Origin: Neoceratodus forsteri
Lineage: Eukaryota; Chordata; Ceratodontiformes; Ceratodontidae
DNA: 64,000 nucleotides
Direction of reading: 5' to 3'
Assembly: GCA_016271365.2 (NCBI GenBank)
Contig: CM028129.1
Span: forward strand, 847,176,501-847,240,500
Shown: piece by piece, positions 1 to 10,087 of the stretch
Numbering within the stretch: position 1 is the first letter of the stretch
Layout: each line of letters opens with the position of its first letter
Translations under genes and position numbers: made by a program
Notes under the pieces: generated by a model
Database searches by the model: none
What the model was told of the DNA's origin: nothing
The model's input: only the letters and a program-made list of their open reading frames with translations

Positions 1-314
1 TTCTACCCTGAAAATTTCATACCCAAAAACCAAACCCTCTGGTCTGTAGGCAAGTTCAAAGAAAAATCCCAGCAAAGTCAATCAGCAAAAACATGTTATT
101 TTCACCTCTCCATAACTCAGAGACTGCACATCTGACTGGTGTGAAACTTGGAAAATCAAGAGACCGACCCCTCAAAAAGGTGCATACCAAAGTTTGTACA
201 CATCCGTCAAATGGTTGCAAAGTTATTAAAGTGCAAAAGTTTGAGTTTAACATTGAACTGCCTACTCAACCTTAACTATAAGGGCATGACTGTGCCCCTA
301 TTAAAATAAATATA
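1..314. other. Unassigned leading sequence
   Basis: No convincing coding, RNA or repeat structure is visible. Both strands carry reading frames of about 60 residues with no recognisable motif. The stretch ends at a TA-rich microsatellite. Confidence 0.4.
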
Positions 315-382
315 AGTATATATATACAGTATATATATATATATATACACACACACTATATATATATATATATATATATATA
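315..382. repeat. (TA)n microsatellite with a CA interruption
   Basis: Nearly continuous TA dinucleotides with a short ACACAC tract in the middle. It directly abuts the left end of the palindromic element that begins at about 383. Confidence 0.95.
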
Positions 383-1907
383 CTGTGGGCCAGATATTCA
401 AAAGGGTTGAGCCATGCACAAGTCCGAAATTGCTCCATTCTGCAATATTCAGCAGGAGGCAGTTGCACCATTGGAAACATGCTGAGCAACAGCGCAATGC
501 AAATGAATGCATGCTGAACTGGAGGGGGAGGAACCATGCATAAACTGCACAGCCTGATATTCAGCCGGGCTGTGCAGAGTTGTGCAGGCACAGCCCCCAA
601 CCTGCGCCTGCACAACTTTGAGCCCCAAAAAAAAGGATCAAGTTGAGGGCCACCCACAGGTGAGCTGCCGCATTGCATGGTGCAACACAGCAGCTGCCAC
701 CTGTGGCTGGCCCTCAACCCACCCCTGTGCCCCTCCTGCAGCCCGATCACGGGCAAAGTATAAACATCCCCCACCCCCCTAGCCCTATAGTGGGCAACAG
801 CAGAAAAGTCCCCCTACCCTGACTGGCCCGATCGCCGCATAGCTGAAATCCCCACCACCAGCCCGATATGGCAGCAAAGTGTCCCTCCCTAACGGATCCC
901 TGGTGGTCCAGTGAACCGATAAGCCCGATCGTGGGCTGGAGATATTTAACCCCCCCAAGAACACATCCTCGGGTGATCTAGTGTCCCCCCACCCCACCCA
1001 CCCATGAAGCCCCACCACCCCCTCCCGCAGCCGGGCGGGCGGCAGCATCCACCCGCCTGCCACCCCGCTGCCCACCGACTGATTGCCTGGCAGGGCTGTA
1101 TGCCCATTGGTGCAGAGCAAGAGCCAATGGGCATGCAGCCCATACTGTACAAGACAGTCCAGATTTGTGAATGAACGCGATCGGGCTTATCGGTCCACTG
1201 GACCACCAGGGATATGTTCGGGGGTGGGGGGGTGTTTTAAATATCTCCAGCCCGCGATCAGGCTTATCGGTCCACTGGACCATCAGGATATGTTCGGGGC
1301 GGGGTGTGTTTTTAATATCTCCAGCCCACGATCGGGCTTATCAGTCCACTGGACCACCAGGGATCCATTCGGGGACACTTTGCTGCCCGCGATCGGGCTG
1401 GTGGGGATTTCAGCTATGCCCGCGATCGGGCCAGTCAGGGAAGGGGGGACCTTTCTGCTGTTGCCAGCGATCAGGCCACTGGGGGGTGGTGGTGGGGATT
1501 TTTTACTCTTTTGCCCGTGATCGGGCTGCAGGGGGTGTCGGTCCCCGACTGCTGCTGCCTGGCAGGGTGCCAGGTGCAAGTCCTCGGGGATCAGTGCACC
1601 TGCAGGCTAATGGCATGCAAATGGGGCCATAATCAGATGCAAATGGCTCCCCCTGCACCTTGCATGAATTATGGCCCCATTTGCATGTCATCTTTTGAGT
1701 ATCGGAAATTTGTGCATGGCGCAATGGTACTTGCGCCACGGCAAGTTGAATGCACCCTCTGACCACTTGCGGTGGCGCCGAGAGTGATATTCAAAGGAGT
1801 TGCTCAAGGGTGCAACTCCTTTGAATATCTCGCCTGGCCATGCCCCTGTGCAACTATTTTGTGCAGCGTAAGGCTACGTCAACAGCGCAGTTTGAATATC
1901 CGCCCTG
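383..1907. mobile_element. Non-autonomous fold-back DNA element in TA repeat
   Basis: The ends form an imperfect terminal inverted repeat: GGGCCAGATATTCAAA at about 387-402 and TTTGAATATCCGCCCTG at 1891-1907, flanked on both sides by TA. The interior is also palindromic. Sequence 791-945 is nearly the reverse complement of about 1320-1465. The centre is a hairpin (1093-1110 with 1124-1141, one mismatch). A unit containing TATCGGTCCACTGGACCA is repeated at about 1185, 1263 and 1335. Two more perfect hairpins lie at 1614-1633/1668-1687 and 1786-1803/1812-1829. No transposase frame is present. TA flanks suggest a TA-targeting transposase, but the microsatellite setting makes a TA duplication uninformative. 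The family name is unknown to me. Confidence 0.65.
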
Positions 1908-1914
1908 TATATAT

Positions 1915-1956
<42 letters not shown>
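1908..1956. repeat. (TA)n microsatellite
   Basis: Uninterrupted TA tract immediately right of the fold-back element. It is probably the same tract as 315-382, split by the insertion. Confidence 0.95.
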
Positions 1957-1961
<5 letters not shown>

Positions 1962-1986
1962 GGATATATGATGGGCAGGAGTGTGA

Positions 1987-2097
1987 TATGGAAAATATTC
2001 TCACTCCTGCAGAGTGAATTCTGGATACTCATGAGTGCCCAAGGCACATGTGAGAGTATCCAGAGCTCACTCTGCAGGAGTGAGAATATTTTCCATA
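1987..2097. repeat. Near-perfect palindrome of 111 bp
   Basis: The arm 1987-2030 (starting TATGGAAAATATTCTCACTC) is the reverse complement of about 2054-2097 except for two adjacent-region differences. A loop of about 23 bp separates the arms. It resembles a miniature inverted-repeat element or a hairpin left by one. No coding potential. Confidence 0.8.
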
Positions 2098-2130
2098 GCA
2101 CATGATCTGCACATCATGTGTGCTAGTTAT

Positions 2131-2669
2131 ACAATGGGGGTGGGAGCTTCAGAAATATTGTTATGTTTTCCTGTGTTTTTTCCTGTTTCTGTGTGCTTTC
2201 TGCTCTTTCTGTGTGTGATCTGAGTGTATGTGACTTTTTCTGAAAGGGCTGGGAGTATCACAGACACTATAGGACACAGGCGAGTGTCCTTTACAATGCT
2301 AATTGAATACATTGCAGGTAGCGGTGAGAAACAGAAACTTTTTTGTATGAAGCAGTTTCATTTAGAATGCTGGCTGTAGTGAAGCTGAGATCAGTATAGT
2401 AATGGGCTGGAAGTCTCAGAATCTGTATGGGACACTGGTGAGTGTCTTTTGCAATGCTAATTGAGTTAGTTGCAGGTAGCAGTGAGAAACCGAAACTGTT
2501 TTGTGAAGCAGTTCCGTTCAGAATGCAGACTGTGGTGAGTGAGTGGTGACATCAGCAGAGTATGTACAGTATATCTGTCAGATATTTTAGCTCTGCTGTC
2601 AACTTGTGATATCACACTCCAGTGGAATTAACTGAGGTTATCACACTGATATTGCCCCACCCCCATTGT
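2131..2669. mobile_element. Possible MITE with 14-bp inverted ends and internal duplication
   Basis: ACAATGGGGGTGGG at 2131-2144 has its perfect reverse complement at 2656-2669, with T/TA-rich flanks. Inside, 2244-2400 and 2401-2545 are diverged direct copies of one unit of about 157 bp (shared landmarks: GGGCTGG, AATGCTAATTGA, TTGCAGGTAGC, GAAGCAGTT). The right end abuts a TA tract. Calling it one transposon is inference from the inverted ends. Confidence 0.5.
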
Positions 2670-2670
2670 G

Positions 2671-2699
2671 TATATATATATATATATATATCTATATAT

Positions 2700-2733
<34 letters not shown>

Positions 2734-2774
2734 ATCTATATATATATATATTATATATGTGTGTGTGTGTGTGT
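2671..2774. repeat. (TA)n/(GT)n compound microsatellite
   Basis: TA-rich tract with occasional TCTA units, ending in a GT run. Confidence 0.95.
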
Positions 2775-3567
2775 GGACAGTATTCGAGAGACTTGGGTGT
2801 GCACTTAAAATAAGGTCTTTATTTTACTCATAATTTGTTGCAAATACAGAATTTGTGCACTGTATTGTTGCCAATATGGTCAAGAAATAGTGTGCATAAA
2901 AAAGGGTGTATGTATTTTTATTTTATTGTGGCAACATTTTAATAATGAAAATAGCTTTAAAAAAAGCAGCCATTTTGTGACATGGCTGTGGTACACATCT
3001 TAGTGACCATTAAATTTACTGTATTTAAAGCAGAATACAATTCTTTTTAATGGATAGAGTGGATGTATAACTGTCCCCCAGTGATTATTGATTTTATGCA
3101 GATGTAATTACATTTACATGACACCACATGTAATTTACTTTCTTGCATTATATGTGGTGTCTTAAATAGCTGCATTATTTCTTTTGTTTATTCTGCCTTT
3201 ATGCTTTTTTTTTGGTGTCATTTCACATTGTTTAATGTGTTTCCCCCATGCAAGTCTGAAGTCTTAATGCAGCAATACACAGAGCCTGCAAGGAGCAGCA
3301 ACATCAAAAGCTGTGGCTCTTGCTAAAGTGTCCGGCTGTTACCCATGTGGCCAATGATGCTGGTTTTGGTCCAAACATCCGGGAACCAGAAGTGACATCG
3401 GGCGTTTGGTTATAGTAGTCTGGCTCTAAGCAAAACTGTTCTCTTCCCATGGCTTCTCCCATTTGCCATTCTTGAAAACAGGGAGAAAGGAGCACCATCC
3501 ATTTTAAATCTGGTGTGCTAGAAAACGTGATCCTCAGCATTCTGCTACAAAACAGTAATCTAAAATT
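2775..3567. other. Unassigned sequence left of the DIRS element
   Basis: AT-rich sequence with no recognisable protein motif or repeat structure. The reading frame at 3304-3570 on the minus strand (88 codons) has no family motif that I recognise and is not supported as a gene. Confidence 0.4.
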
Positions 3568-3579
3568 CAAACAACATGA

Positions 3580-3719
3580 AGTCTTGCTATATTATAGACA
3601 TTAGCAGTTTGATCCAGCTCTAGAACTGCCCTGGAGTGAAATGGTTAAAACCATTCCAAAATAGAATTTTGGCACGAGAGCAGCTCTATCTGTGTCATTT
3701 CAAACTTGAACTGTCAGAT
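3580..3719 (+). repeat. DIRS left inverted terminal repeat
   Basis: Begins AGTCTTGCTATATTATAGAC and is the reverse complement of 9048-9187 apart from about two substitutions. The outermost bases to its left (CAAACAACATG) are not shared with the right end but recur, complemented, in the internal complementary region. Confidence 0.92.
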
Positions 3720-4114
3720 TCTTTACTCAGCCTCAGTGAACAGTCGCTCCGGAGATTTCTCCTTCTGCTCGTTCATTTCTTGGTTTAAAAGTGTTTTCTT
3801 GGTTGGATTTAACCAAGAATAGTTTTATTTTAACCGCGAAACCGCTCGGTTCAAGCTCTATCTGTGGTAACCGTAAGTAAATGAAGGTTTTGTCTGTGGA
3901 ACTTGTAAGTTATCGGTTCGGTTTGAACCGATCAGTGGGTTTAAAACTCATTTAAAACTAAAAGTTACTATTTTAGAGTGCGGTTCCGTTCTTATCTGTT
4001 CTAAAAAACGGATTTATTACGGTTTTCCAATACCCGTGACATGGTTAGGAACCGATAAGGGTGTCTTGCCTGGCACTGCCGTTCAAAGGGCAAGTTTTTG
4101 GTTAGGCTGGCATT

Positions 4115-5709
4115 ATGTCTGAGAAACCCAAAAGAAAAACCGGGCCCACTGGGTTTCAACACTGTGATGTTTGTGGGGAAGTCTTTGCCAAGGCTGACCC
4201 ACACACCACATGTGTTTATTGTCTGGGGTTTGACCACCTCCAGTCAGACTGCCAGGTATGTAAGAATTTCCCAGCAGCCACCCTGGAAAAAAGATTGGGC
4301 AGGCTCAGGGAACGAGAGGCCAAAAAGTCTGCTGACCCGGATGGCCAGCCCGGTTCGGTGCCAACCGAACCAGAGGGAGTGCCCTCTGACCAGGGCCAGA
4401 CTTCCTCGGCCAAAAGAAAAGCTGGTTCTGAGGAACCAATTCCAGTAAAGAAAACAAGAAAATCAGCAGGTCTGGAGTCCAAAATTCCTTCTCCAACTGC
4501 TGCAGAGATAGCAAAGCCATACAAATTGTCCAGTCATTGTCTCAGGGTCCGTCCGAACCACCACTATCTGGTAAAAGGTCGGTTCGTCCGTCCCAGTGGT
4601 TCAGGATTATGATATTGAGGAATTTTATGAACCAGAGGAGGGGAGGAGGATTATGAACAGTATGAATGTGGCTGGGAAGGTCTGGGTGTGCCCATTGAAC
4701 CGGACATCTCCCCAGACAGACCTTTAGAATCTCCCCCTATGCTGTCTGAGTCCCCATCTCATTTTATGTTTTATAAAAAAGTTGCTGAAACCCTCCAGCT
4801 TCCTTTAGAAGAGGCTGTGGATGAGCAAGAGGAGCCTGATTTTATAGAAATGATGGATATTCCAGAGTCTAGGAGATTGTCTATTCCTTTACATAAGTCT
4901 TTTAGGAAACAAACAATTAAAATTTTAAAAGCTCCTAATTCTGTGCCTCCTGTAGATAAAAAGATGGACAGAAGGTATACATTGTCAGGCCCTGATACAG
5001 AATTCCTTTCTCAGCAATGCAGTCATGTTGAGTAGTTCAGGCTGCTGCCTGTGATAAAGTTAATATTCCTTGGCTTCACATCCTCCTGACAAGGATTCCA
5101 GGAAGATTGATGCCATGGCAAAAACAGTATATGGCAGCCTCTCTGGGACTCAGGCAAGCAAATTATATGGCTTATGTAGCTAGGTATCAGAAATCTAGAT
5201 GGGATACCATTATGCAGTGGCCAAGCAGGCCCATGGCCAGCTGGCTAGTGAACTAGAACAGGTGGCTGCTGATGGCATTGAAGCCTCAAGGTTCAGTTTC
5301 ATGCTGCTGTGGATGTTAATGATGTTTCCTCTAGGTCATGGCCACATCTGTAGCTTTTACGAGGCTGGCCTGGCTCAGGTGTACTAGTTTGTCACAGGAT
5401 ACCCAGACTAAGGCTATGGATTTTCCTGTGGTGGGAAATTCTCTGTTTGGAAAGCAGACAGAGAACTACGTGAAGAAGATGGATGAATAGAGGACTAGTT
5501 ACAAGAGTGCCCAGGCTAAGGAGCGGCAAGCCACTTCTCAAAGGCATGCCCCCAGGGGTAAGGGTAGGCCTTTTCACAGGCCTTTCTACCAGACTCAGGC
5601 CTCCTCTGCCTATGCTCAGAGGGGCTTCTTCAGAGGCAGGGGCAGACGAGGGGTGGGCAGACCTGCTCCCACCCCCCAGCCTAAAGCTCCTGCGAAACAG
5701 GCACCCTGA
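4115..5709 (+). pseudogene. DIRS gag-like ORF1, frameshifted
   Basis: The start at 4115 opens a 165-codon frame with a zinc-binding pattern typical of vertebrate DIRS ORF1: Cys17, Cys20, His30, Cys33, Cys36, His41, Cys46 and Cys49. The frame stops at 4610-4612. Acidic coding sequence continues briefly in another frame, returns to the original frame at about 4650, and reaches a premature stop at 5033-5035. Similar gag-like sequence (a DSRKIDAMA segment near 5090-5120) can be followed to a Q/R/G-rich tail ending near 5709. In this family the product is a nucleic-acid-binding structural protein of the retroelement particle. At least three lesions make the copy non-functional. Confidence 0.8.
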
Positions 5710-5739
5710 TGGGGTGCCCAGGCCGATTCTCCTATACCA

Positions 5740-7160
5740 GTGGGGGGCAGGCTGGCTTACTTCAGTCAGAATTGGGCTTCTTTAACCTCAGACAAGTGGA
5801 TTCTGGAAGTAGTAAGCCAGGGTCTGCTTCTCAGCTTCAAAAAGTTTCCCAAGTTGAGAAGCAGACTTTTTCTACCTGCAAGTGCTTCAGAGACCCTCAC
5901 TCTGGAAACAGAGGTCTCATCCCTGTTAGCTCTCAGAGCAGTAGAAAGGGTTCCTCCCCTGCATCAGGGCAGGGGTCTGTATTCCAGATACTTCCTTACC
6001 CCAAAAAAGACAGGAGAGTGGCGGCCCATTTTAGATCTCTGATATCTGAACAAGCATCTTTTGAAACCAAAGTTCAAAATGGTAACTCTGGCAATGATTT
6101 TACCTTCCCTAAGGCCAGGGGACTGGCTAGCCTCCCTGGACCTCAAGGACGCCTATTTCCATGTCCTAATCAGAAGATCCCATCGAAAGTACCTCAGATT
6201 CGAACTGCCCTCAGGTCATTACCAGTTCAGAGCAATGCCCTTCGTCCTTACCTCTGCTCCAAGGGTATTCACAAAGTGTCTAGCAGTGGCAGTAGCCCAC
6301 TTAAGGAGGCAGAGGATTGCTGTTTTTCCCTATCTAGACGACTGGCTCATTGTAGGCCAGTCCCCAGAACAGGTAAAATCTCACCTGCAGGTCACCCAGC
6401 AGCTTCTCACCTCCCTGGGTTTTCTGCTAAACCTACCAAAGTTGGTTCTGGAACCAGTCCAGGTACTCACCTTTATAGGGGCAGAATTGGACACAAAGCT
6501 AGCCAGAGCCTTTCTTCCCCCAGAAAGGGTAAGGAATTTAGTGGCTCTGGCCTCTTCCTTCACTCTGCAGGTCTCTCGACCAGCAAGACACTTTCTGCAG
6601 CCCTGGGGCACATGGCTGCATCCACAGCTGTTGTGCAGGGAGCCAGATTTCAGATGAGAGACATTCAGTTTCACTTGAGAACCTTTTGGTCTCAGAGAAG
6701 AGACCCTTTCCAAGTTGGTCCCAGTGACTCGAACCTTGATCCTAGCTCTCCAGTGGTGGCAGGATCAGAGCAATTTAAGAGCGAGGGTCCCCTTCATTTC
6801 ACCTTCTCACGACTTGACTCTCACTACAGATGCTTCCCTTCTGGGTTGGGGAGCCCACATGGGCGACCTTTCCACTCAGGGAGTTTGGTCCCCCCAGGAA
6901 TCTCTGCTCCACATCAATTTGCTGGAACTCAGAGCTGTCTTTTTAGCTCTTCAAGCTTTTACTGCATCTGTCCACGACAAGGTGATACAAGTCAGAACAG
7001 ACAACACCACAACAATGTGGTACATCAACAAACAGGGGCACTCGGTCTTCGGCCTTGTGCACCGAGGCAATGAAGTTGTGGTCTCTGGCCTATTCCCTGA
7101 ACACTTCCCTCATAGCAGTTCATCTTCCAGGGAAGGACAATGTCCTAGCGGATGCCCTCA
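5740..7160 (+). pseudogene. DIRS reverse transcriptase-RNase H, broken
   Basis: The RT begins near a GGRLAYFSQNW segment (5740 on) and runs in one frame to 6657, with an in-frame TGA at 6040-6042 just after RPILDL. Visible RT motifs are LDLKDAYFH (motif A), the SAPRVFTKCL region (motif B) and the catalytic YLDD at 6331-6342. About 6634-6700 reads in a second frame, then the first frame resumes at about 6710. RNase H follows with TTDASLLGWGAH, NLLELRA and VRTDNTT. A further frameshift near 7050 precedes the closing ADALSR segment. In DIRS elements these domains copy the RNA into cDNA. Catalytic residues survive, but one stop and at least three frame changes block a full protein. Confidence 0.88.
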
Positions 7161-7224
7161 GCAGGATTTCCCAGGACCATCACGAATGGTCCCTGGATCC
7201 TCAAGTGCTGGGGATAGTTTTTGC

Positions 7225-7485
7225 CAGGTGGGGCATCCCTCAGATATATCTTTTTGCAGCCCCAGACAATCACAAACTTCCTCTGTTCTGTTGCAGGCCT
7301 CCAGTGCTGGGCTCAGTTCCCCTGGATGCTCTTCTTCTGGATTGAGAGGGGAAGTTCCTTTATGCTTCCCCCCCTTTCCTCTCCTATTCAAAGTACTAGT
7401 CAAAATCAGATCTCAGCCTTGCAGGGTGATTCTGATTGCCCCGGATTGGGCCAGGCAGCCCTGGTACCCCTCCTTCTGTCTCTGA
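7225..7485 (+). pseudogene. DIRS methyltransferase-like region, broken
   Basis: After the RNase H, a segment reading IYLFAAPDNHKLPLFC, then LDALLLD (stop at 7343-7345), then in another frame a FPPFP-containing stretch ending ILIAPDWARQPWYP, matches the domain order of vertebrate DIRS elements, where a DAM-like N6-adenine methyltransferase domain sits between RNase H and the recombinase. I infer the family from position and residue pattern, not from a search. One frameshift splits it. Its role in the element's life cycle is not established. Confidence 0.6.
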
Positions 7486-7579
7486 CAGTCCATCTTCCCT
7501 GTGCCTCCCCAGGAATCACAATCTATTGACTTGTGCCCAGGGAAGGGTTTGTATCCGGACCTCAAATCCCTCAACCTCA

Positions 7580-8692
7580 AGGCCTGGCTCTTGAGGAGTT
7601 AGAGTTTGCTGATTTACACCTCTCTCAGGGTGTTCTTGAGATCCTAAAGGCTTCCAGAAAGCTTCCACTAGGCTACTTATAGTTCTAAATGGAAAAGGTT
7701 TTATTTGGTGTGCTGGGAAAAATATTTCCCCAGAATCTGCTGAATTGCCCATTTTGTTAGATTACATGGTACATCTTAATTCCTTGGTCTCAGACCAGCT
7801 ACCCTGAGAGTTCATTTGCAGCTGTGTCTGCTTTTGTGTCAGCAGGAAAGTCATCCCCTCTTTCCTCTCATCCTGTGTTTTCCAAGTTTTTAAGGATTAC
7901 TCCATACTAATCCTCCCTTTTCGAACCGGCCCTGCTTTGGACCTTAATGTTTGCATTGCCCAGTTAATGCAACCCCTTTGAACCTCTGTCTTCTGCAGAG
8001 CTTAATACCTAACTTGGAAAACTGTTTTTCTAGTGGCTATCACTTCTGCCAGATGCATAAGTGAATTGCAAGCCTTGTCAGTGGAGACTGACTTTATTTC
8101 TTTCCACAGGGATAAGGTAGTCCTTAGGACTAATAGGAAGTTTTTGCCTAAGGTGGTTTCAGATTTCCATCTTAATCAATCTATCTCCTTCCAGTATTTT
8201 TCACTGATCACCTCTTGGGGTGAGAGGAGGTTGCACAGCCTGGATGTTAAGAGAGCTCTTAGTTATTATATAGAGCTGCATAAAGGTCACAGAGGTTCGA
8301 ATCCTTCCAACTTTTCCTTACCTATGGTGAAGTTGGGAAAGGCAACCTGCCACTAAGAGATCAACAGCCAGGTGGATTGTCTCTGTATCCAATTTTGTTA
8401 TCAGAAAGTGGGCAGAGCCCCCGGTTTGAGGGCTCATTCTACCAGGGTACAGCTGCCTCTAGCTGCTGCCAGAGATGTCCCTTTATTAGAGATTTGCCAG
8501 GCTGCTACTTGGAAAACGGTACACACTTTTACCAAGCATTACTCCCTGGATGTCCAGGCCAGGAGAGATGCTCGGTTTGGCACAGCTGTTCTTCAGAGCC
8601 TATTCCCTAAGCAGGTTCTGCCCCTCCTCCATGGAGGTACTGCTGTGTATTCTGCTAATGTCTATAATATAGCAAGACTTCATGTTGTTTGA
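7580..8692 (+). pseudogene. DIRS tyrosine recombinase, damaged
   Basis: The best preserved parts are 8033-8356 and 8372-8692. The first contains the box I segment ITSARCISELQALS. The second contains box II as AHSTR (H-x-x-R) and a terminal W-x-x-H-x-F-x-x-HY segment with the probable nucleophilic Tyr. Upstream (7580-8030) the frame is broken by several stops. In DIRS elements this enzyme integrates the circular cDNA without making a target duplication. The usual family motif is AR-R-(V/I)-SEL, with the catalytic Arg directly before (V/I)SEL; here that codon is TGC (Cys). The C-terminal codons run into the internal complementary region. Confidence 0.8.
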
Positions 8693-8753
8693 AGAAAAAA
8701 TTACTCACCTTAGTAATGTTGTTTCTTCTAATGGAGTCTTGCATATTATAGAC
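8654..8753. repeat. DIRS internal complementary region
   Basis: Bases 8654-8692 are the reverse complement of the left terminus (about 3568-3607). Bases about 8690-8753 are the reverse complement of the right terminus (about 9162-9231). The junction of the two parts is near 8690. In DIRS1 this region templates joining of the two ends into a circle. Confidence 0.92.
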
Positions 8754-9047
8754 CTCCAACCTGCCCCTCTCAGAACCTCTACTTGGTGGGGTGCGGCAAC
8801 TTAGTGTGGGCACTACTTATGTCCTGTTAGCATTTTGTCCCCTTTGGGACTTTGGGGTGTGTATGCTGTGTGTGTGTTTTATTATACTTATGTTCCATTT
8901 TCATATTATTAGAATGGTGTTAGTATTTCTGGTCCCCTGACTTGAGTCTTGGGTGTTGGGACCATCAATGGTTGTTATTATTTAGGTAGCCATTTGGCTA
9001 GTGTAGGTTACAGCTTCCACACAGACCTTAGTGAGTTTGGCTCGAAG

Positions 9048-9187
9048 ATCTGACAGTTCAAGTTTGAAATGACACAGATAGAGCTGCTCTCATGCCAAAA
9101 TTCTATTTTGGAATGGTTTTAACCATTTCACTCCGGGGCAGTTCTAGAGCTGGATCAAACTGCTAATGTCTATAATATAGCAAGACT
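9048..9187 (+). repeat. DIRS right inverted terminal repeat
   Basis: Reverse complement of 3580-3719 with two visible substitutions. It is followed by 44 bp unique to the right end (to about 9231) that is complemented in the internal complementary region. Confidence 0.92.
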
Positions 9188-9252
9188 CCATTAGAAGAAA
9201 CAACATTACTAAGGTGAGTAATTTTTTCTTCTGGGAGGCATATTAAATAGTG

Positions 9253-9605
9253 ACTGGCTAAAGTGCAGCAGTTCTGTGTCATGTTGGGAGCAGAAAAAGT
9301 CAAGTTTTCACCACAGGACCTCATGGTCCTACTGTTTGTGAAGGGCCCCTCTTCAAAACAGAGGATGATTGGATTAGTGGGCTGTGCAGCATAGTGAGTC
9401 TATTTTGAAGGTTTGTTTGGGAAGTATATCAGCAGAAATTTCCTCTGGTGCCGGCGCTGTTTAAATGGGGCATATAAAATACTATCTGGCTATATACAGC
9501 AGTTGTGTTGTGTTGTTTTTTGGGGCAGAAAAGTTAAATTTGTGTGCTTCCTCATGGAGGTCCAGCTATTTGTGAAGAGCCCCTCTTCAAAATGGGGCTG
9601 TGCAT
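9253..9605. repeat. Two diverged direct copies, period about 234 bp
   Basis: Sequence 9253-9365 and 9487-9605 share landmarks in the same order (CTGGCTA, CAGCAGTT, GGCAGAAAA, CCTCATGG, TTTGTGAAG, CCCCTCTTCAAAA). The spacing is close to that of the tandem array at 10088, but the sequence is not obviously the same. Confidence 0.6.
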
Positions 9606-10087
9606 ATATGTGACCAGTCTAATCAAACAGAGATTTGTTTGTTATTTATAATATTTTGTCTACTATCCATCCAGTGGGTTTTAATTATATAATTAGATTT
9701 TTTTCAGAATATTGTTAATATTGGTTAGCGTTCCTCTGATGCTGGCTTTAATCATGTTTAAAGTAGGGAAAACAGCACCTATGGGGTTCCTACTGGTAAC
9801 TTTTGAGAATGTGTGTTTGTTGAATGAATGCTGCACCTGTGGACGTGATGATTGCTCTATTTTAGATGTGTGTATGTGGAATGACTATAAAAGCTGCACT
9901 CTTAACATGCTTTAAATGAAAAAAATGCACTTTGTGTGAGAAGCTTGCAGTTTTTGAAAAGGGGTGGTGCTGGCTCTGGTTAAGGTGTGTGTGTGTTATT
10001 TTAAAATGAAAAAGTTGCATTTCTTGATGTAAGATTATAAAGGAGCATTATTAGATTGGCATACTGAACTAGGGGATCAGGTGTGGG
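9606..10087. other. Unassigned AT-rich sequence
   Basis: No recognisable coding motif. A fragment near 10040-10087 (TTATAAAGGAGCATTATTAGATTG) resembles the end of the tandem unit that follows, so part of it may be an eroded first unit. Confidence 0.35.

Larger units (their letters stand above)
3568..9231 (+). mobile_element. DIRS1-like tyrosine-recombinase retrotransposon, complete ends
   Basis: This 5.66-kb element has every structural hallmark of the DIRS order. It has inverted terminal repeats (3580-3719 and 9048-9187, 140 bp each with only two differences that I see). Terminal segments unique to each end (about 3568-3579 and 9188-9231) are both complemented in an internal complementary region at 8654-8753. 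It encodes gag, RT-RNase H, a methyltransferase-like region and a tyrosine recombinase in that order. No target duplication is visible, as expected for recombinase-mediated integration of a circular intermediate. The coding regions carry stops and frameshifts, so it is non-autonomous now. The nearly identical terminal repeats suggest moderately recent insertion. Confidence 0.93.

Noticed and set aside
301..774. 157-codon minus-strand frame reading into the TA repeat
   Set aside because: Its C-terminal part is Ile/Tyr encoded by the microsatellite and the rest lies in a fold-back element. No motif.
1083..1632. Two overlapping frames of about 150 codons
   Set aside because: They are produced by the repeated GC-rich units of the fold-back element. 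Complementary frames occur on the other strand.
5709..7073. A 454-codon open frame, the longest continuous one in the DIRS pol region
   Set aside because: It mostly runs in a different frame from the RT motifs (YLDD, LDLKDAY) and has a Ser/Gly/Pro-rich composition typical of a shadow. Only about 6634-6700 coincides with the true RT-RNase H reading, because of a frameshift.
8283..8300. GAGGTTCGAATCCTTCC as a tRNA box B
   Set aside because: It lies inside the recombinase coding sequence and no cloverleaf can be drawn around it.
3568..9231. An endogenous retrovirus
   Set aside because: There are no direct LTRs, protease, integrase or envelope. Inverted ends, an internal complementary region and a tyrosine recombinase show a DIRS element.
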